A stretch of DNA of 64,000 bases, taken from Blastococcus haudaquaticus (GTDB lineage: Bacteria > Actinomycetota > Actinomycetes > Mycobacteriales > Geodermatophilaceae). How positions within the stretch are numbered: position 1 is the stretch's first letter; each line of letters opens with the position of its first letter. The DNA is taken from assembly GCF_900230285.1 (NCBI RefSeq), contig NZ_OCNK01000005.1:62001-126000 (forward strand), written 5' to 3'. A program made the translations under genes and the position numbers. This document shows, piece by piece, positions 22,737 through 30,666 of this stretch. The notes under the pieces were generated by a model. The model made no database searches. It saw only the letters and a list, made by a program, of their open reading frames with translations, and had not been told where the DNA came from.

Positions 22737-23171
22737 TCACGACAGCGTCGGCATCCCCTCGCTCTCCAGGTCGGCGTAGGCGGCCTCCAGTTCGGCCACG
22801 TAGGCCTCCCAGTTGGTCGCGTCCCAGATCTCGAAGCGGGTGTCCACGCCGACGACGACGACGTCGCGGTCCAGCCCGGCGTACTCGCGGAGGCTCGCGG
22901 GGATGGTGATGCGGCCGGTCTTGTCCGGCTCGATCTCGACCATCGACCCGAAGCTCATGCGGGCGGCCATGCGCGCCCGAGCGGTGTCGGAGGGGGCCAT
23001 GGCGGCCATGGCGGCGCTCTGCTCGGCGACCCGGTTCATGGTCAGGCCGTAGATGCAGCGCTCCTGGCCCTTCTTGATCACCATGCCGTCGGCCACCTGG
23101 TCGCGGAAGCGGACGGGGAGGGCGAGCCGGCCCTTCTCGTCGAGCCGCAAGGGGTAGCTGCCGACGAACAC
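22737..23171 (-). CDS. mraZ: MraZ, regulator at the head of the dcw cluster
   Basis: AbrB-fold DNA-binding protein that forms rings and, in E. coli and other bacteria, represses its own dcw promoter. The 144-residue protein matches the usual length and has both MraZ half-domains: FVGSYPLRLDEKGRLALP with the DxKGR motif, and VEIEPDKTGRITIPASLREY with the second DxxGR. I chose the GTG at 23171 because GGGGGTGA precedes it by about 6 nt and homologues start MFxGxY; a longer reading to 23249 adds unrelated sequence. A repeat array that fits an MraZ operator lies 59 bp upstream. Confidence 0.96.
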   Translation of the reverse strand: MFVGSYPLRLDEKGRLALPVRFRDQVADGMVIKKGQERCIYGLTMNRVAEQSAAMAAMAPSDTARARMAARMSFGSMVEIEPDKTGRITIPASLREYAGLDRDVVVVGVDTRFEIWDATNWEAYVAELEAAYADLESEGMPTLS

Positions 23172-23229
23172 CGGATCACCCCCTGCATCTGTCCTCCACT
23201 GGCTCCGCAGCGACCCCTGACTGGTCCCT

Positions 23230-23279
23230 GCCTCCCCACCGGGCGACACAGTAACCCACTAGCCCCCACCCGACACCAC
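23230..23279 (-). promoter_or_regulatory. Putative MraZ operator and dcw promoter
   Basis: On the minus strand five consecutive 10-bp units occupy 23279 to 23230. Four begin GTGG and the fourth begins GTGT; three carry TGGG. MraZ of E. coli binds TGGG repeats with a 10-bp period, so this array is the expected operator. A TACTGT box (23248-23253), 17 bp after GTGTCG, lies inside the array and would be blocked by bound MraZ. Confidence 0.65.
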
Positions 23280-23441
23280 TCGCCGCCGTGTCGTGACCTG
23301 CTCCCCCCACGCCCGCCCCTCGTCGGCCGCGGCCACGTGAGCTCGCAGGTCACGGGACGGTCGAGGGGCTCCAGGTGGGGCGCGGTGGGGTGCTGGAACG
23401 ACCACCGGTCCCGGAACGGTTTCGCCACGTACGGTGGAGGG

Positions 23442-24440
23442 GTGACGGAGGCGACGCGCACCGCCGACGGAGCGGACGGCCCTCGGGGCGGCAGCCCGGA
23501 GACCGACATCGCTGCGGCGGGCGCCCGGATCGCGGCGAACATCGGCCGCGTGGTCCAGGGCAAGGACGACGTGGTGCGGCTGGCACTGGTGGTGCTGCTC
23601 GCCGAGGGACACCTCCTCATCGAGGACGTGCCCGGCGTCGGCAAGACCACGCTGGCCAAGGCACTGGCCGCCTCGGTCGACGCCACGGTCCGCCGCATCC
23701 AGTTCACGCCCGACCTGCTGCCGAGCGACGTCACCGGCGTGGCGGTCTACGACCAGGAGAGCCGGGCGTTCGAGTTCAAGCCGGGGGCGATCTTCGCCAA
23801 CATCGTCGTCGCGGACGAGATCAACCGCGCCTCTCCCAAGACCCAGTCCGCCCTCCTCGAGTGCATGGAGGAGCGGCAGGTCACGGTGGACGGCGTCAGC
23901 TACGAGCTGGCACGGCCCTTCCTGGTGATCGCCACGCAGAACCCGCTGGAGATGGAGGGCACCTATCCCCTCCCCGAGGCGCAGCGCGACCGGTTCACCG
24001 CGCGGGTGTCGATGGGCTACCCCGGGCGCGAGGCCGAGCTGGCCATGCTGGACGAGCGGTCGACGGCCGATCCGCTCGCCACCCTCTCCCCCGTCGCCGA
24101 CGCGGCCGCCGTGCGCGAGCTGGTCCGGGCGGTGGGCACGCTGCACGTCTCGGACGCGGTGCGCCGCTACGTGGTCGGCCTGGTCGAGGCCTCCCGCCGG
24201 TCCCCGCACCTGCGCCTCGGGGCGTCCCCGCGGGCCGGCCTCCAGCTGCTCCGTGCCGCGCGGGCCTCGGCCGCCCTCGCCGGCCGCGACCACGTGCTGC
24301 CCGACGACGTCCAGCAGCTCGCCACCCCCGTGCTGGCCCACCGGCTGCTGCTGACCGCGGACGCCGCACTGGGCCGGCGCAGCGCCGAGCAGGTCGTGGC
24401 CGAGCTGCTGTCCACCGTGCCGGTCCCGCGCGGGCGCTGA
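23442..24440 (+). CDS. MoxR-family AAA+ ATPase
   Basis: A 332-residue AAA+ chaperone-like ATPase. Walker A is in EDVPGVGKTT (61-70), Walker B is DEINR (125-129), and FLVIATQNPLEMEGTYPLPEAQRDRF is the sensor segment typical of MoxR. The arginine-rich C-terminal lid follows. MoxR proteins act with a DUF58 protein and a von Willebrand or transglutaminase partner; both DUF58 and a transglutaminase follow here. The GTG at 23442 has GGAGG only 1 nt before it, too close to use, but TACGGT lies 6 nt upstream, so a leaderless mRNA is likely. The gene is divergent from mraZ. Confidence 0.93.
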   Translation: MTEATRTADGADGPRGGSPETDIAAAGARIAANIGRVVQGKDDVVRLALVVLLAEGHLLIEDVPGVGKTTLAKALAASVDATVRRIQFTPDLLPSDVTGVAVYDQESRAFEFKPGAIFANIVVADEINRASPKTQSALLECMEERQVTVDGVSYELARPFLVIATQNPLEMEGTYPLPEAQRDRFTARVSMGYPGREAELAMLDERSTADPLATLSPVADAAAVRELVRAVGTLHVSDAVRRYVVGLVEASRRSPHLRLGASPRAGLQLLRAARASAALAGRDHVLPDDVQQLATPVLAHRLLLTADAALGRRSAEQVVAELLSTVPVPRGR

Positions 24441-24445
24441 GCGCG

Positions 24446-25834
24446 GTGCCGGCCGGGCGCGTGCTCTCGTCGCTGACCCTCCGCGGGCGCTGCGTGGTCG
24501 GGGCGGGCCTCGCCCTGCTGCTCGTCGGCGCCCTGCTGGGCGAGCGGGCGCTGGTGCAGCTGGCGGTCTTCACGCTCGGGCTGCCGCTGCTGTCCGCGCT
24601 GGCGGTCGCCCGGCAGCGCTTCCGCATCAGCGCGCGCCGCACCGTCACGCCGGCGCGCGTGCCCCGGGGAGAGGACGCCGACGTCGTGCTGGAGCTGGCC
24701 AACGCCGACAACCGCCCCGGCGGTCTGTGGGTGCTGACCGAGCAGCTGCCCGGCGACCTGGGCCCCGCGCCGCAGTTCGTCGTCGAGCGGCTCGGCGCCG
24801 GCGAGCGGACGGCGCTGCGGTACCGGGTGCACGGTTCGCGCCGGGGCCGGCACGTGCTCGGCCCCCTGCGGCTCCGGCTCGTCGACCCCTTCGGTCTGGT
24901 GGAACGCAGCGCCGTCGGCGCCGACAGCGCGCCGCTGCTGGTCCTCCCCCGCGTCCGGCCGCTGGGCGCCGGTGGCCCGGCCGGCGGGCAGGGAGGTGGC
25001 GGCGAGGGCGCCCGCCGCAGCATCGCCGTCCACGGCGAGGACGACGTCAGCACGCGGGAGTACCGCCATGGCGACGACCTCCGCAAGGTCCACTGGCGGG
25101 CGACGGCCCGGACCGGGGAGCTGATGGTGCGGCTCGAGGAACGGCCGTGGCGGGCGCAGGCGACGCTGCTGGTGGACACCCGCGCCCGCGCACACCTGGT
25201 CGCACCGCACCGGATCCGCCCGGGCGACGACGAGGTCCGGCCCGGTCCGGCCGGAGACGATGCCCCGCCCGTGGACAGCCTGGAGTGGCTCGTGGAAGCG
25301 GCCGCCAGCATCGGCAGCGAGCTGGCCCGCCGGGGGGCCGTGCTGCGCGCCGTCACCGACGCGGGCGAGCTGGTGCCCATGTCCGGTCACGGGCGCCTGA
25401 GCGCCGAGGACCTGCTCGACCGGCTGGCGGTGGTCGGTCCCTCGCGGATGCCGGGTCTGGGTGTCGGCATCGAGCACCTGTGCCGGGCCGCGGGCGAGGG
25501 GCCGGTCGTCTGCCTGCTCGGTGCGGTCGGGCCGGACGACGTCGTCGAGCTCATCCGCAGCCGGTCGGGCCCGACCACCGACCTGGCCGTGCTGACCGAC
25601 ATCGAGAGCTGGGCCGCTCCGGGTCCCGGCCGGGGCCGGCGGGGACCGTCCGCGGCGTCGCGCGGGGCCCTGGCCGGTCAGCGCGACGATGCCGCGCGGT
25701 TGCTCCGGGCCGCGGGCTGGCGGGTCGCCGTCGCCCGCGCCGACCGCACCGTCGCCGAGATCTGGGCGGAGCTGGGCGTCCCGGCGCCCGCCGGGCCGGT
25801 CCGCGTCGGCGGGCTGCACGGATCACCGGCATGA
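24446..25834 (+). CDS. DUF58 domain membrane protein
   Basis: A 462-residue protein with two membrane helices at the amino end (about residues 15-55), a beta-rich region, and the DUF58 core EDDVSTREYRHGDDLRKVHWRATARTG. In that core the R-x-Y-x-x-GD-x-x-R-x-I/V-x-W signature is intact. The C-terminal half has a vWA-like fold with VAVDGRAR-type beta strands. DUF58 proteins partner MoxR ATPases; the role in this operon is not known. It starts 5 nt after the moxR stop (a GTG at 24461 is also in frame) and its TGA overlaps the next ATG. Confidence 0.9.
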   Translation: MPAGRVLSSLTLRGRCVVGAGLALLLVGALLGERALVQLAVFTLGLPLLSALAVARQRFRISARRTVTPARVPRGEDADVVLELANADNRPGGLWVLTEQLPGDLGPAPQFVVERLGAGERTALRYRVHGSRRGRHVLGPLRLRLVDPFGLVERSAVGADSAPLLVLPRVRPLGAGGPAGGQGGGGEGARRSIAVHGEDDVSTREYRHGDDLRKVHWRATARTGELMVRLEERPWRAQATLLVDTRARAHLVAPHRIRPGDDEVRPGPAGDDAPPVDSLEWLVEAAASIGSELARRGAVLRAVTDAGELVPMSGHGRLSAEDLLDRLAVVGPSRMPGLGVGIEHLCRAAGEGPVVCLLGAVGPDDVVELIRSRSGPTTDLAVLTDIESWAAPGPGRGRRGPSAASRGALAGQRDDAARLLRAAGWRVAVARADRTVAEIWAELGVPAPAGPVRVGGLHGSPA

Positions 25835-28179
25835 CCGATCCGGACCTGCGCTCGGCAGTGGTCGCGGCCACGGCCACGCTGCTCGGCTCGGCGGCGCTCA
25901 GCCCCGTGTACACCTCGGCGGCCTGGCTGACGCCCGTCCTGGCCGTCGTCCTCACCGTCCTGGCCGGGGGGTTGCTGCTCCGGGTGGGTGGCGCGGCGCT
26001 GTGGTCGGCGCTCGCCCGGGGGCGATCCCCGTCCCCCCGGGTGTCCGCACTCGGCACCGCCCTGGTGCCGCTCGGTCAGCTGGCGCTGCTCCTGGCCGTC
26101 CTCACCGCGCTGTTCGCGCCCACCGAGGCGATCTCCGGCATCGTCCCGACGCCGGGAAGCGTCGAGCAGTTGCTCGCCGTGCTGGCCGACGGCTCGGCGG
26201 AACTGCAGGAGCAGGCGACCCCGGCGCTGCCGCTCACCGGCCTGCTCGCGCTCACCTCGGTCTTCGTGGGGGTGCTGGCCGTCCTGGTCGACCTGGTGAC
26301 CGTCGGGGGCCGGCAGGCCACCCTGGCGGGCTTCGCGCTGCTGGTCCTCTTCTGCGTCCCCGTGGCCACGGTCACCGGCACCATCGGGCTGGTCGCCTTC
26401 GTCGGGCCGGCCGCCGGCCTGGCGCTGCTGATGTGGAGCGACCAGCGCCGACGGCTGGCCGCCACGGGCCGCACCAGCCGGCGCAGCGGCGTCACCGGTG
26501 GTCTCGCGGCCCTGCGGACCGGGACCGTCGCCGTGGCCGCTGGGCTGGTCCTCGGGTCGCTGGTCCCGATCCTGGCCGAGGGCTCGCTGGCCAGCGGTCT
26601 CGGCGGTGGTTCCGGAGGCGGCGCCACCGGCACCTCGCTCGACCCGGTGGCCACGATGCAGGGCCAGCTCACGCTGCCCGAGCCGATCGAGCTGCTGCGG
26701 GTGGACGCCTCGGTGACCGATCCGGGTTACCTCCGCGCCGTGGCCATCGACGAGTACGACAACGAGTCGGGCTGGACGCTGAGCAACATGCGCGGCGAGG
26801 AGTCCATCGCCGACGACGACGAACTGGCCCCGCTGCCGGACCGGCAGTCCTACCGCCCCGTGACGGCGACCGTGGAGGTGCTGGAGCACGACGACCGCTT
26901 CCTGCCGACGCTCTTCGCCCCGCAGTCGGTCCGGCTCGACGGAGAGGGGGCGGACGGCTGGCGCTTCGACCCGGACACGGGCACCGTCTACGGCCGCGAC
27001 GTCACCAGCGGCGGCCTGAGCTACACGGTCGCCGCCTCGGAGCCGCGGCCCACGCTTGCCCAGCTCACCGACGCGGCCCTGCTGGGACCCGAGGACCCGG
27101 TGCAGCAGTTCTTCACCGCGCTGCCGATGCTCGATCCGCGGGTCACCGACCTGGTCGCGCAGTTGACCGCGGACAGCGGGACGCCGTACGAGCGGGTGCG
27201 CAGCATCCAGGACTTCCTGACCGACCGGTCCAACGGGTTCGTCTACAGCCTGTCCACCGAGCCGGGCACCACGGGGGACGACCTGGTGGACTTCCTCACC
27301 CTGCGCCGCGGCTACTGCGAGCAGTACGCCGGCGCCATGGCCGTCATGGTCCGGGCCGCCGGCGTCCCCGCACGCGTCGCGCTGGGCTACACGCCGGGCA
27401 CCGAGCAGCGCGACGGCAGTCGGCTGATCACCAGCGACGACGCCCACGCCTGGGTGGAGGTGTACTTCGAGGACCTCGGCTGGGTGCCCTTCGACCCGAC
27501 GCCGATCGCCCGGGATCGCGCCGTCGAGCTGCCCTGGGCCCCCCGGGCCGGCGAGGAGGAGGCCACCGACAGCCAGGCGCAGGTGCCGGTGCCGACCGCC
27601 CCGTCCCAGCCGCTCCCGTCCGCACCCCAGGACCGAGCCGCCGGCGGAGCGACCGGAGCGCAGTCCGGTCAGGGCGGCGAGGACCTCCTGTGGCCGCTCG
27701 CCGGCGGCGTCGCGCTCGCCCTGCTGGCGGCCGCCGTCGCGGCCGCCCCGGCCTGGATCCGCACGCTGCAGCGCCGGCGCCGCGTGGCGAGCGGATCGGC
27801 GGGCGACCTCTGGGACGAGCTGACGGCGACTGCGCTGGACGCCGGGATCCGGTCGGACCCGGCGTGGACGCCGCGCCGCGCCGCACGCGAACTCGGGGAC
27901 CTGCTGCGGCCGGACTCCCCCGGTGCCGACGCGGTGCTCCGGCTCGCCCTGGCGGAGGAGTCGGCCAGCTACGGGCCGGCGAACGCACGGCACGCGCACC
28001 CCGACCTGACCGCCGCGCTGACCACTGCCCGGCGGGAGCTGCTGGGCGCCGTGCCGCGCGGCGCCCGGCTACGGGCCCGGTGCTGGCCGGCCTCCCTGGT
28101 GCAGGGGGCCGGGAGCCGGCTGGCCGCCGCGGTCGCCCGCCGGGTGCCCCGGACGATGCGGCGGACGCGGGCCGTCTGA
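25831..28179 (+). CDS. Membrane transglutaminase-like protein (TgpA/DUF3488 type)
   Basis: A 782-residue protein with about six membrane helices in the first 230 residues. An extracytoplasmic transglutaminase-like domain follows, with the triad C496 (RGYCEQYAG), H539 (DDAHAWVEV) and D555 (PFDPTP). A Pro/Gln-rich linker, another helix (about 633-655) and a cytoplasmic C-terminal region with the DUF4129-like WDELTATALDAG complete it. The intact triad suggests acyl transfer or proteolysis outside the membrane; the substrate is unknown. The ATG overlaps the DUF58 stop by 4 nt. Confidence 0.93.
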   Translation: MTDPDLRSAVVAATATLLGSAALSPVYTSAAWLTPVLAVVLTVLAGGLLLRVGGAALWSALARGRSPSPRVSALGTALVPLGQLALLLAVLTALFAPTEAISGIVPTPGSVEQLLAVLADGSAELQEQATPALPLTGLLALTSVFVGVLAVLVDLVTVGGRQATLAGFALLVLFCVPVATVTGTIGLVAFVGPAAGLALLMWSDQRRRLAATGRTSRRSGVTGGLAALRTGTVAVAAGLVLGSLVPILAEGSLASGLGGGSGGGATGTSLDPVATMQGQLTLPEPIELLRVDASVTDPGYLRAVAIDEYDNESGWTLSNMRGEESIADDDELAPLPDRQSYRPVTATVEVLEHDDRFLPTLFAPQSVRLDGEGADGWRFDPDTGTVYGRDVTSGGLSYTVAASEPRPTLAQLTDAALLGPEDPVQQFFTALPMLDPRVTDLVAQLTADSGTPYERVRSIQDFLTDRSNGFVYSLSTEPGTTGDDLVDFLTLRRGYCEQYAGAMAVMVRAAGVPARVALGYTPGTEQRDGSRLITSDDAHAWVEVYFEDLGWVPFDPTPIARDRAVELPWAPRAGEEEATDSQAQVPVPTAPSQPLPSAPQDRAAGGATGAQSGQGGEDLLWPLAGGVALALLAAAVAAAPAWIRTLQRRRRVASGSAGDLWDELTATALDAGIRSDPAWTPRRAARELGDLLRPDSPGADAVLRLALAEESASYGPANARHAHPDLTAALTTARRELLGAVPRGARLRARCWPASLVQGAGSRLAAAVARRVPRTMRRTRAV

Positions 28180-28222
28180 CACCGGGAACGTCCGACACCG
28201 GGAACGTCTGATCCCCGGAACG
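28175..28222. repeat. Three 16-bp tandem repeats at a stop codon
   Basis: Units at 28175-28190, 28191-28206 and 28207-28222, each close to TCTGACACCGGGAACG. The first contains the TGA of the transglutaminase gene. They directly abut the terminator that follows. Confidence 0.8.
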
Positions 28223-28258
28223 CCGAGAGCCGCCGTCCGGACGGACAGCGGCTCTCGG
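28223..28258. terminator. Bidirectional terminator between convergent genes
   Basis: CCGAGAGCCGC (28223-28233) pairs with GCGGCTCTCGG (28248-28258); the 14-nt loop itself contains the palindrome CGTCCGGACG. It serves the transglutaminase operon from the left and the DUF3040 gene from the right. Confidence 0.85.
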
Positions 28259-28274
28259 TAGGACCGGCGTGCGG

Positions 28275-28676
28275 CTACTGGTCGTAGCGGCGGCGGAAAC
28301 GCTCCTCCAGCCGGTTCTTCAGCGGCTGGCGGCCGGCCCGGTTGCCGCGGCCGGGGGCGGCCGGTCCGCGGCTGCTCCCGGACGAGGTGCCGGTCTCGAC
28401 GGCACCGGTCGCCGCCTTGTAGTTCAGGACGGCGAGGGCGAGGCCGGCGAAGGCGATCAGGGAGCCGAGCGCGCCGATGAGGAACGACTGGGCGACCGCT
28501 CCACCGACGAGGACCGCCATGCCGACGACGATGACCAGTGCGCCGAGCTGCAGTTTGCGGCGCGCCTTCAGCCTTCGGTCACCGGTCCGTACGGACGAGG
28601 CGAACTTCGGATCGTCATCGACGAGGGCGCGCTCGATCTGCTCCAGCAGACGCTGCTCGTGCTCGGAGAGCGGCAC
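28275..28676 (-). CDS. DUF3040 membrane protein
   Basis: A 133-residue actinobacterial protein. It begins with PLSEHEQRLLEQIERAL, the diagnostic DUF3040 opening, then DPKFAS and two membrane helices (about 45-66 and 69-90), ending in an Arg/Gly-rich cytoplasmic tail. Function unknown; the family is often near mraZ and dinB in actinobacteria, as it is here. The GTG start has GGAGG 5 nt upstream. Confidence 0.9.
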   Translation of the reverse strand: MPLSEHEQRLLEQIERALVDDDPKFASSVRTGDRRLKARRKLQLGALVIVVGMAVLVGGAVAQSFLIGALGSLIAFAGLALAVLNYKAATGAVETGTSSGSSRGPAAPGRGNRAGRQPLKNRLEERFRRRYDQ

Positions 28677-28801
28677 GTCGACCTCCAGGTGGGCGGAGCC
28701 AATGCCGTCGGAGGCTGCCGCCGACGGTGATACCGAGGATACGAGTCCGATGCAACGCGCGAAAGGCGACTGCGTGGCGACCCGCCGTGATCATGCCTCG
28801 A

Positions 28802-30082
28802 TCACTCCTCCGGGGGCCCAACGGACGGCCGCCCTGCCTGGTTCCGCGTCGCCCGGGAGCGGGGAACCGCGCTGGTGGGTGACGCGTTCCCCGGCCGGCC
28901 GGTGCGGTGCAGCAGCGTCGCGGGGCGCACCGCCCCTGCGCCGAACCGGCGGGCGGCGCGGTCCGCGGCGAGCTCGGCCTCGCGCCGGCCGTGCTCCCGC
29001 GCGCCGAGCTCGAGCTGCTGCGGGGCGGAGTCGGCGTCCACCAGCCGCTCCGCCCGGACACCGACCAGCCGGATGCGCGCCCGATCGAGCCCCAGCGCGT
29101 CGTAGAGGGCCCGCGCCGTCTCGTAGAGCTCCTGTCCGACGTCGGTGGGGACGTCCAGGGTGCGGCTGCGGGTGATCGTGGCGAAGTCGGCGAAGCGGAC
29201 CTTGATGCTGACCGTGCGGGCCAGCCATCCCCCGGACCGCAGCCGGCCCGCCGTCCGCTCGGCCAGCAGGAGGAGCTCCCGGTGGATCACCGCCGGGTCG
29301 TCGACATCGGTGCCGAACGTCTCCTCGTGCCCGGTGGACTTCTCGGGCTCGTCGGGGACCACCCGGCGGGGGTCGCGCCCCCAGGACAGCGCGTGCAGGT
29401 GGGACCCCGCCGCGGTGCCCAGAGCGCGCTGCAGCGTCTTCGCCGGCACGTGCGCGAGGTCGCCGACCGTGCGCAGCCCCAGGCGGAGCAGCTGCTCCTC
29501 GGTCTTGGGGCCCACTCCCCAGAGGGCGCCGACCGGCAGGGGGTGCAGGAAGTCCATGACCTCGGGCGGTCGGACGACCAGCAATCCGTCGGGCTTGGCG
29601 CGGGTGGAGGCGAGCTTGGCGACGAACTTGCTGCCGGCGACGCCGACGGAGCAGGTGATGCCCTGCTCGTCGAAGACCCGGGCGCGGAGGTACTCGCCGA
29701 TCTCCGCGGCGTCGCCCAGCCGGCGTCCGGCCCCCGAGACGTCGAGGAACGCCTCGTCGAGCGAGAGGGGCTCGACCAGCGGGGTGATCGAGCGGAACAG
29801 CGCCATCACCGACCGGGAGACCTCGCTGTAGAGCGCCAGGTCGCCGGGCAGGACCGTCGCCGTCGGGCACAGTCGCAGGGCGCGGGCGGTGGGCATGGCC
29901 GCGTGCACGCCGTAGCGGCGGGCCTCGTAGGTCGCCGACGTGACCACGCCCCGGTTGCCGGCCCCGCCGACGATCACCGGCGTGCCGGCCAGCTCCGGGT
30001 GCCGCCGCACCTCGACGCTGGCGAAGAACGCGTCCATGTCGACGTGCAGGACGCTGCAGCCCTCCGCCTGGCCCGGACCCAC
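28802..30082 (-). CDS. dinB: DNA polymerase IV (DinB, Y-family)
   Basis: Error-prone translesion polymerase. The 426-residue protein has the catalytic acids D15 (HVDMDAFFASVE) and D109-E110 (SLDEAFLDV), the little-finger domain after about 235, and a helix-hairpin-helix LWGVGPKTEEQL. The start is the GTG at 30082 with AAGGAGG about 4-5 nt upstream; homologues open with the same short lead before HVDMDAFF. The C-terminal 60 residues are Arg/Pro-rich and lack an evident beta-clamp motif. A perfect LexA box lies 15 bp before the start, so induction by DNA damage is expected. Confidence 0.95.
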   Translation of the reverse strand: MGPGQAEGCSVLHVDMDAFFASVEVRRHPELAGTPVIVGGAGNRGVVTSATYEARRYGVHAAMPTARALRLCPTATVLPGDLALYSEVSRSVMALFRSITPLVEPLSLDEAFLDVSGAGRRLGDAAEIGEYLRARVFDEQGITCSVGVAGSKFVAKLASTRAKPDGLLVVRPPEVMDFLHPLPVGALWGVGPKTEEQLLRLGLRTVGDLAHVPAKTLQRALGTAAGSHLHALSWGRDPRRVVPDEPEKSTGHEETFGTDVDDPAVIHRELLLLAERTAGRLRSGGWLARTVSIKVRFADFATITRSRTLDVPTDVGQELYETARALYDALGLDRARIRLVGVRAERLVDADSAPQQLELGAREHGRREAELAADRAARRFGAGAVRPATLLHRTGRPGNASPTSAVPRSRATRNQAGRPSVGPPEE

Positions 30083-30096
30083 TGCGCCTCCTTCTG

Positions 30097-30112
30097 TCGA
30101 ACAGGTGTTCGA
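30097..30112 (-). promoter_or_regulatory. LexA (SOS) box of dinB
   Basis: TCGAACAGGTGTTCGA matches the actinobacterial LexA palindrome TCGAAC-N4-GTTCGA at all 12 defined positions. It lies 15 bp upstream of the dinB start codon, where bound LexA would cover the promoter or transcript start. Confidence 0.9.
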
Positions 30113-30304
30113 TCCCGTCCCGGACACTACCGACCCCGGGACGGTGCGTGCGCGGCGGCACGGCGTCGTGTCCCGGTCGTGACCTGCCGGCGTCCCCGCA
30201 GGTCGGGGTGGTGGGGACGGGAGGTGTCGGACGAGGATGACGGAGGTAAGCAGCGACGGGAGGCTGCCGTCCGGCAGCCCCGGATCGACCTGGACGGAGA
30301 TGCC

Positions 30305-30598
30305 ATGGCTCTCGACGACGACGACATGACGAGCACGGAGGGTCCGGCCGACGGCGGTGCCGCCGGCGGCGGTTCCGACGGCGGTGCCGACGGCGGCGCG
30401 GACAGCGGCGCCCACGGCCCGGCTGACGGCGGTGCCGCTGGTGGCGGTTCCGACGGCGGTGCCGACGGTGGCGCGGACGGCGGTGCCGACGGTGGCGCGG
30501 ATGGCGGTGCCGATGGCGGCGCGGACGGTGGCGCGGACGGTGGCGCCGACGGCGGCGCGGACGGTGGCGCCGACGGTGGCGCGGACGGTTCGGCCTGA
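30305..30598 (+). CDS. Asp/Gly/Ala repeat peptide, (DGGA)n
   Basis: A 97-residue protein of extreme composition. MALDDDDMTSTEGP is followed by a 25-residue block (GPADGGAAGGGSDGG... at 13-37) that is repeated from 38. Eleven perfect DGGA units come next (residues 50-93), then DGSA and the stop. The 12-bp units vary only at third codon positions in this frame (GAC/GAT, GGC/GGT, GCC/GCG), so selection has probably kept the peptide. The ATG has GGAG 7 nt upstream. An in-frame GTG at 30224 could extend it with VSDEDDGGKQRREAAV-like leader residues. It stands 68 bp before a cupin oxygenase gene. I do not recognise the family. Confidence 0.65.
   Translation: MALDDDDMTSTEGPADGGAAGGGSDGGADGGADSGAHGPADGGAAGGGSDGGADGGADGGADGGADGGADGGADGGADGGADGGADGGADGGADGSA
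30452..30583 (+). repeat. Eleven 12-bp units encoding DGGA
   Basis: Perfect 12-bp periodicity. Each unit is GAY-GGY-GGY-GCS; no unit changes the encoded peptide. A longer 75-bp repeat covers the upstream part of the gene (codons 13-37, repeated from codon 38). Confidence 0.95.
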
Positions 30599-30666
30599 CC
30601 GAGAGCCCGACCACCCAGGGCCGGGCGGAGCACGAGCTCCGTCCGGCCCTGCGGCGGTGCACCGAC

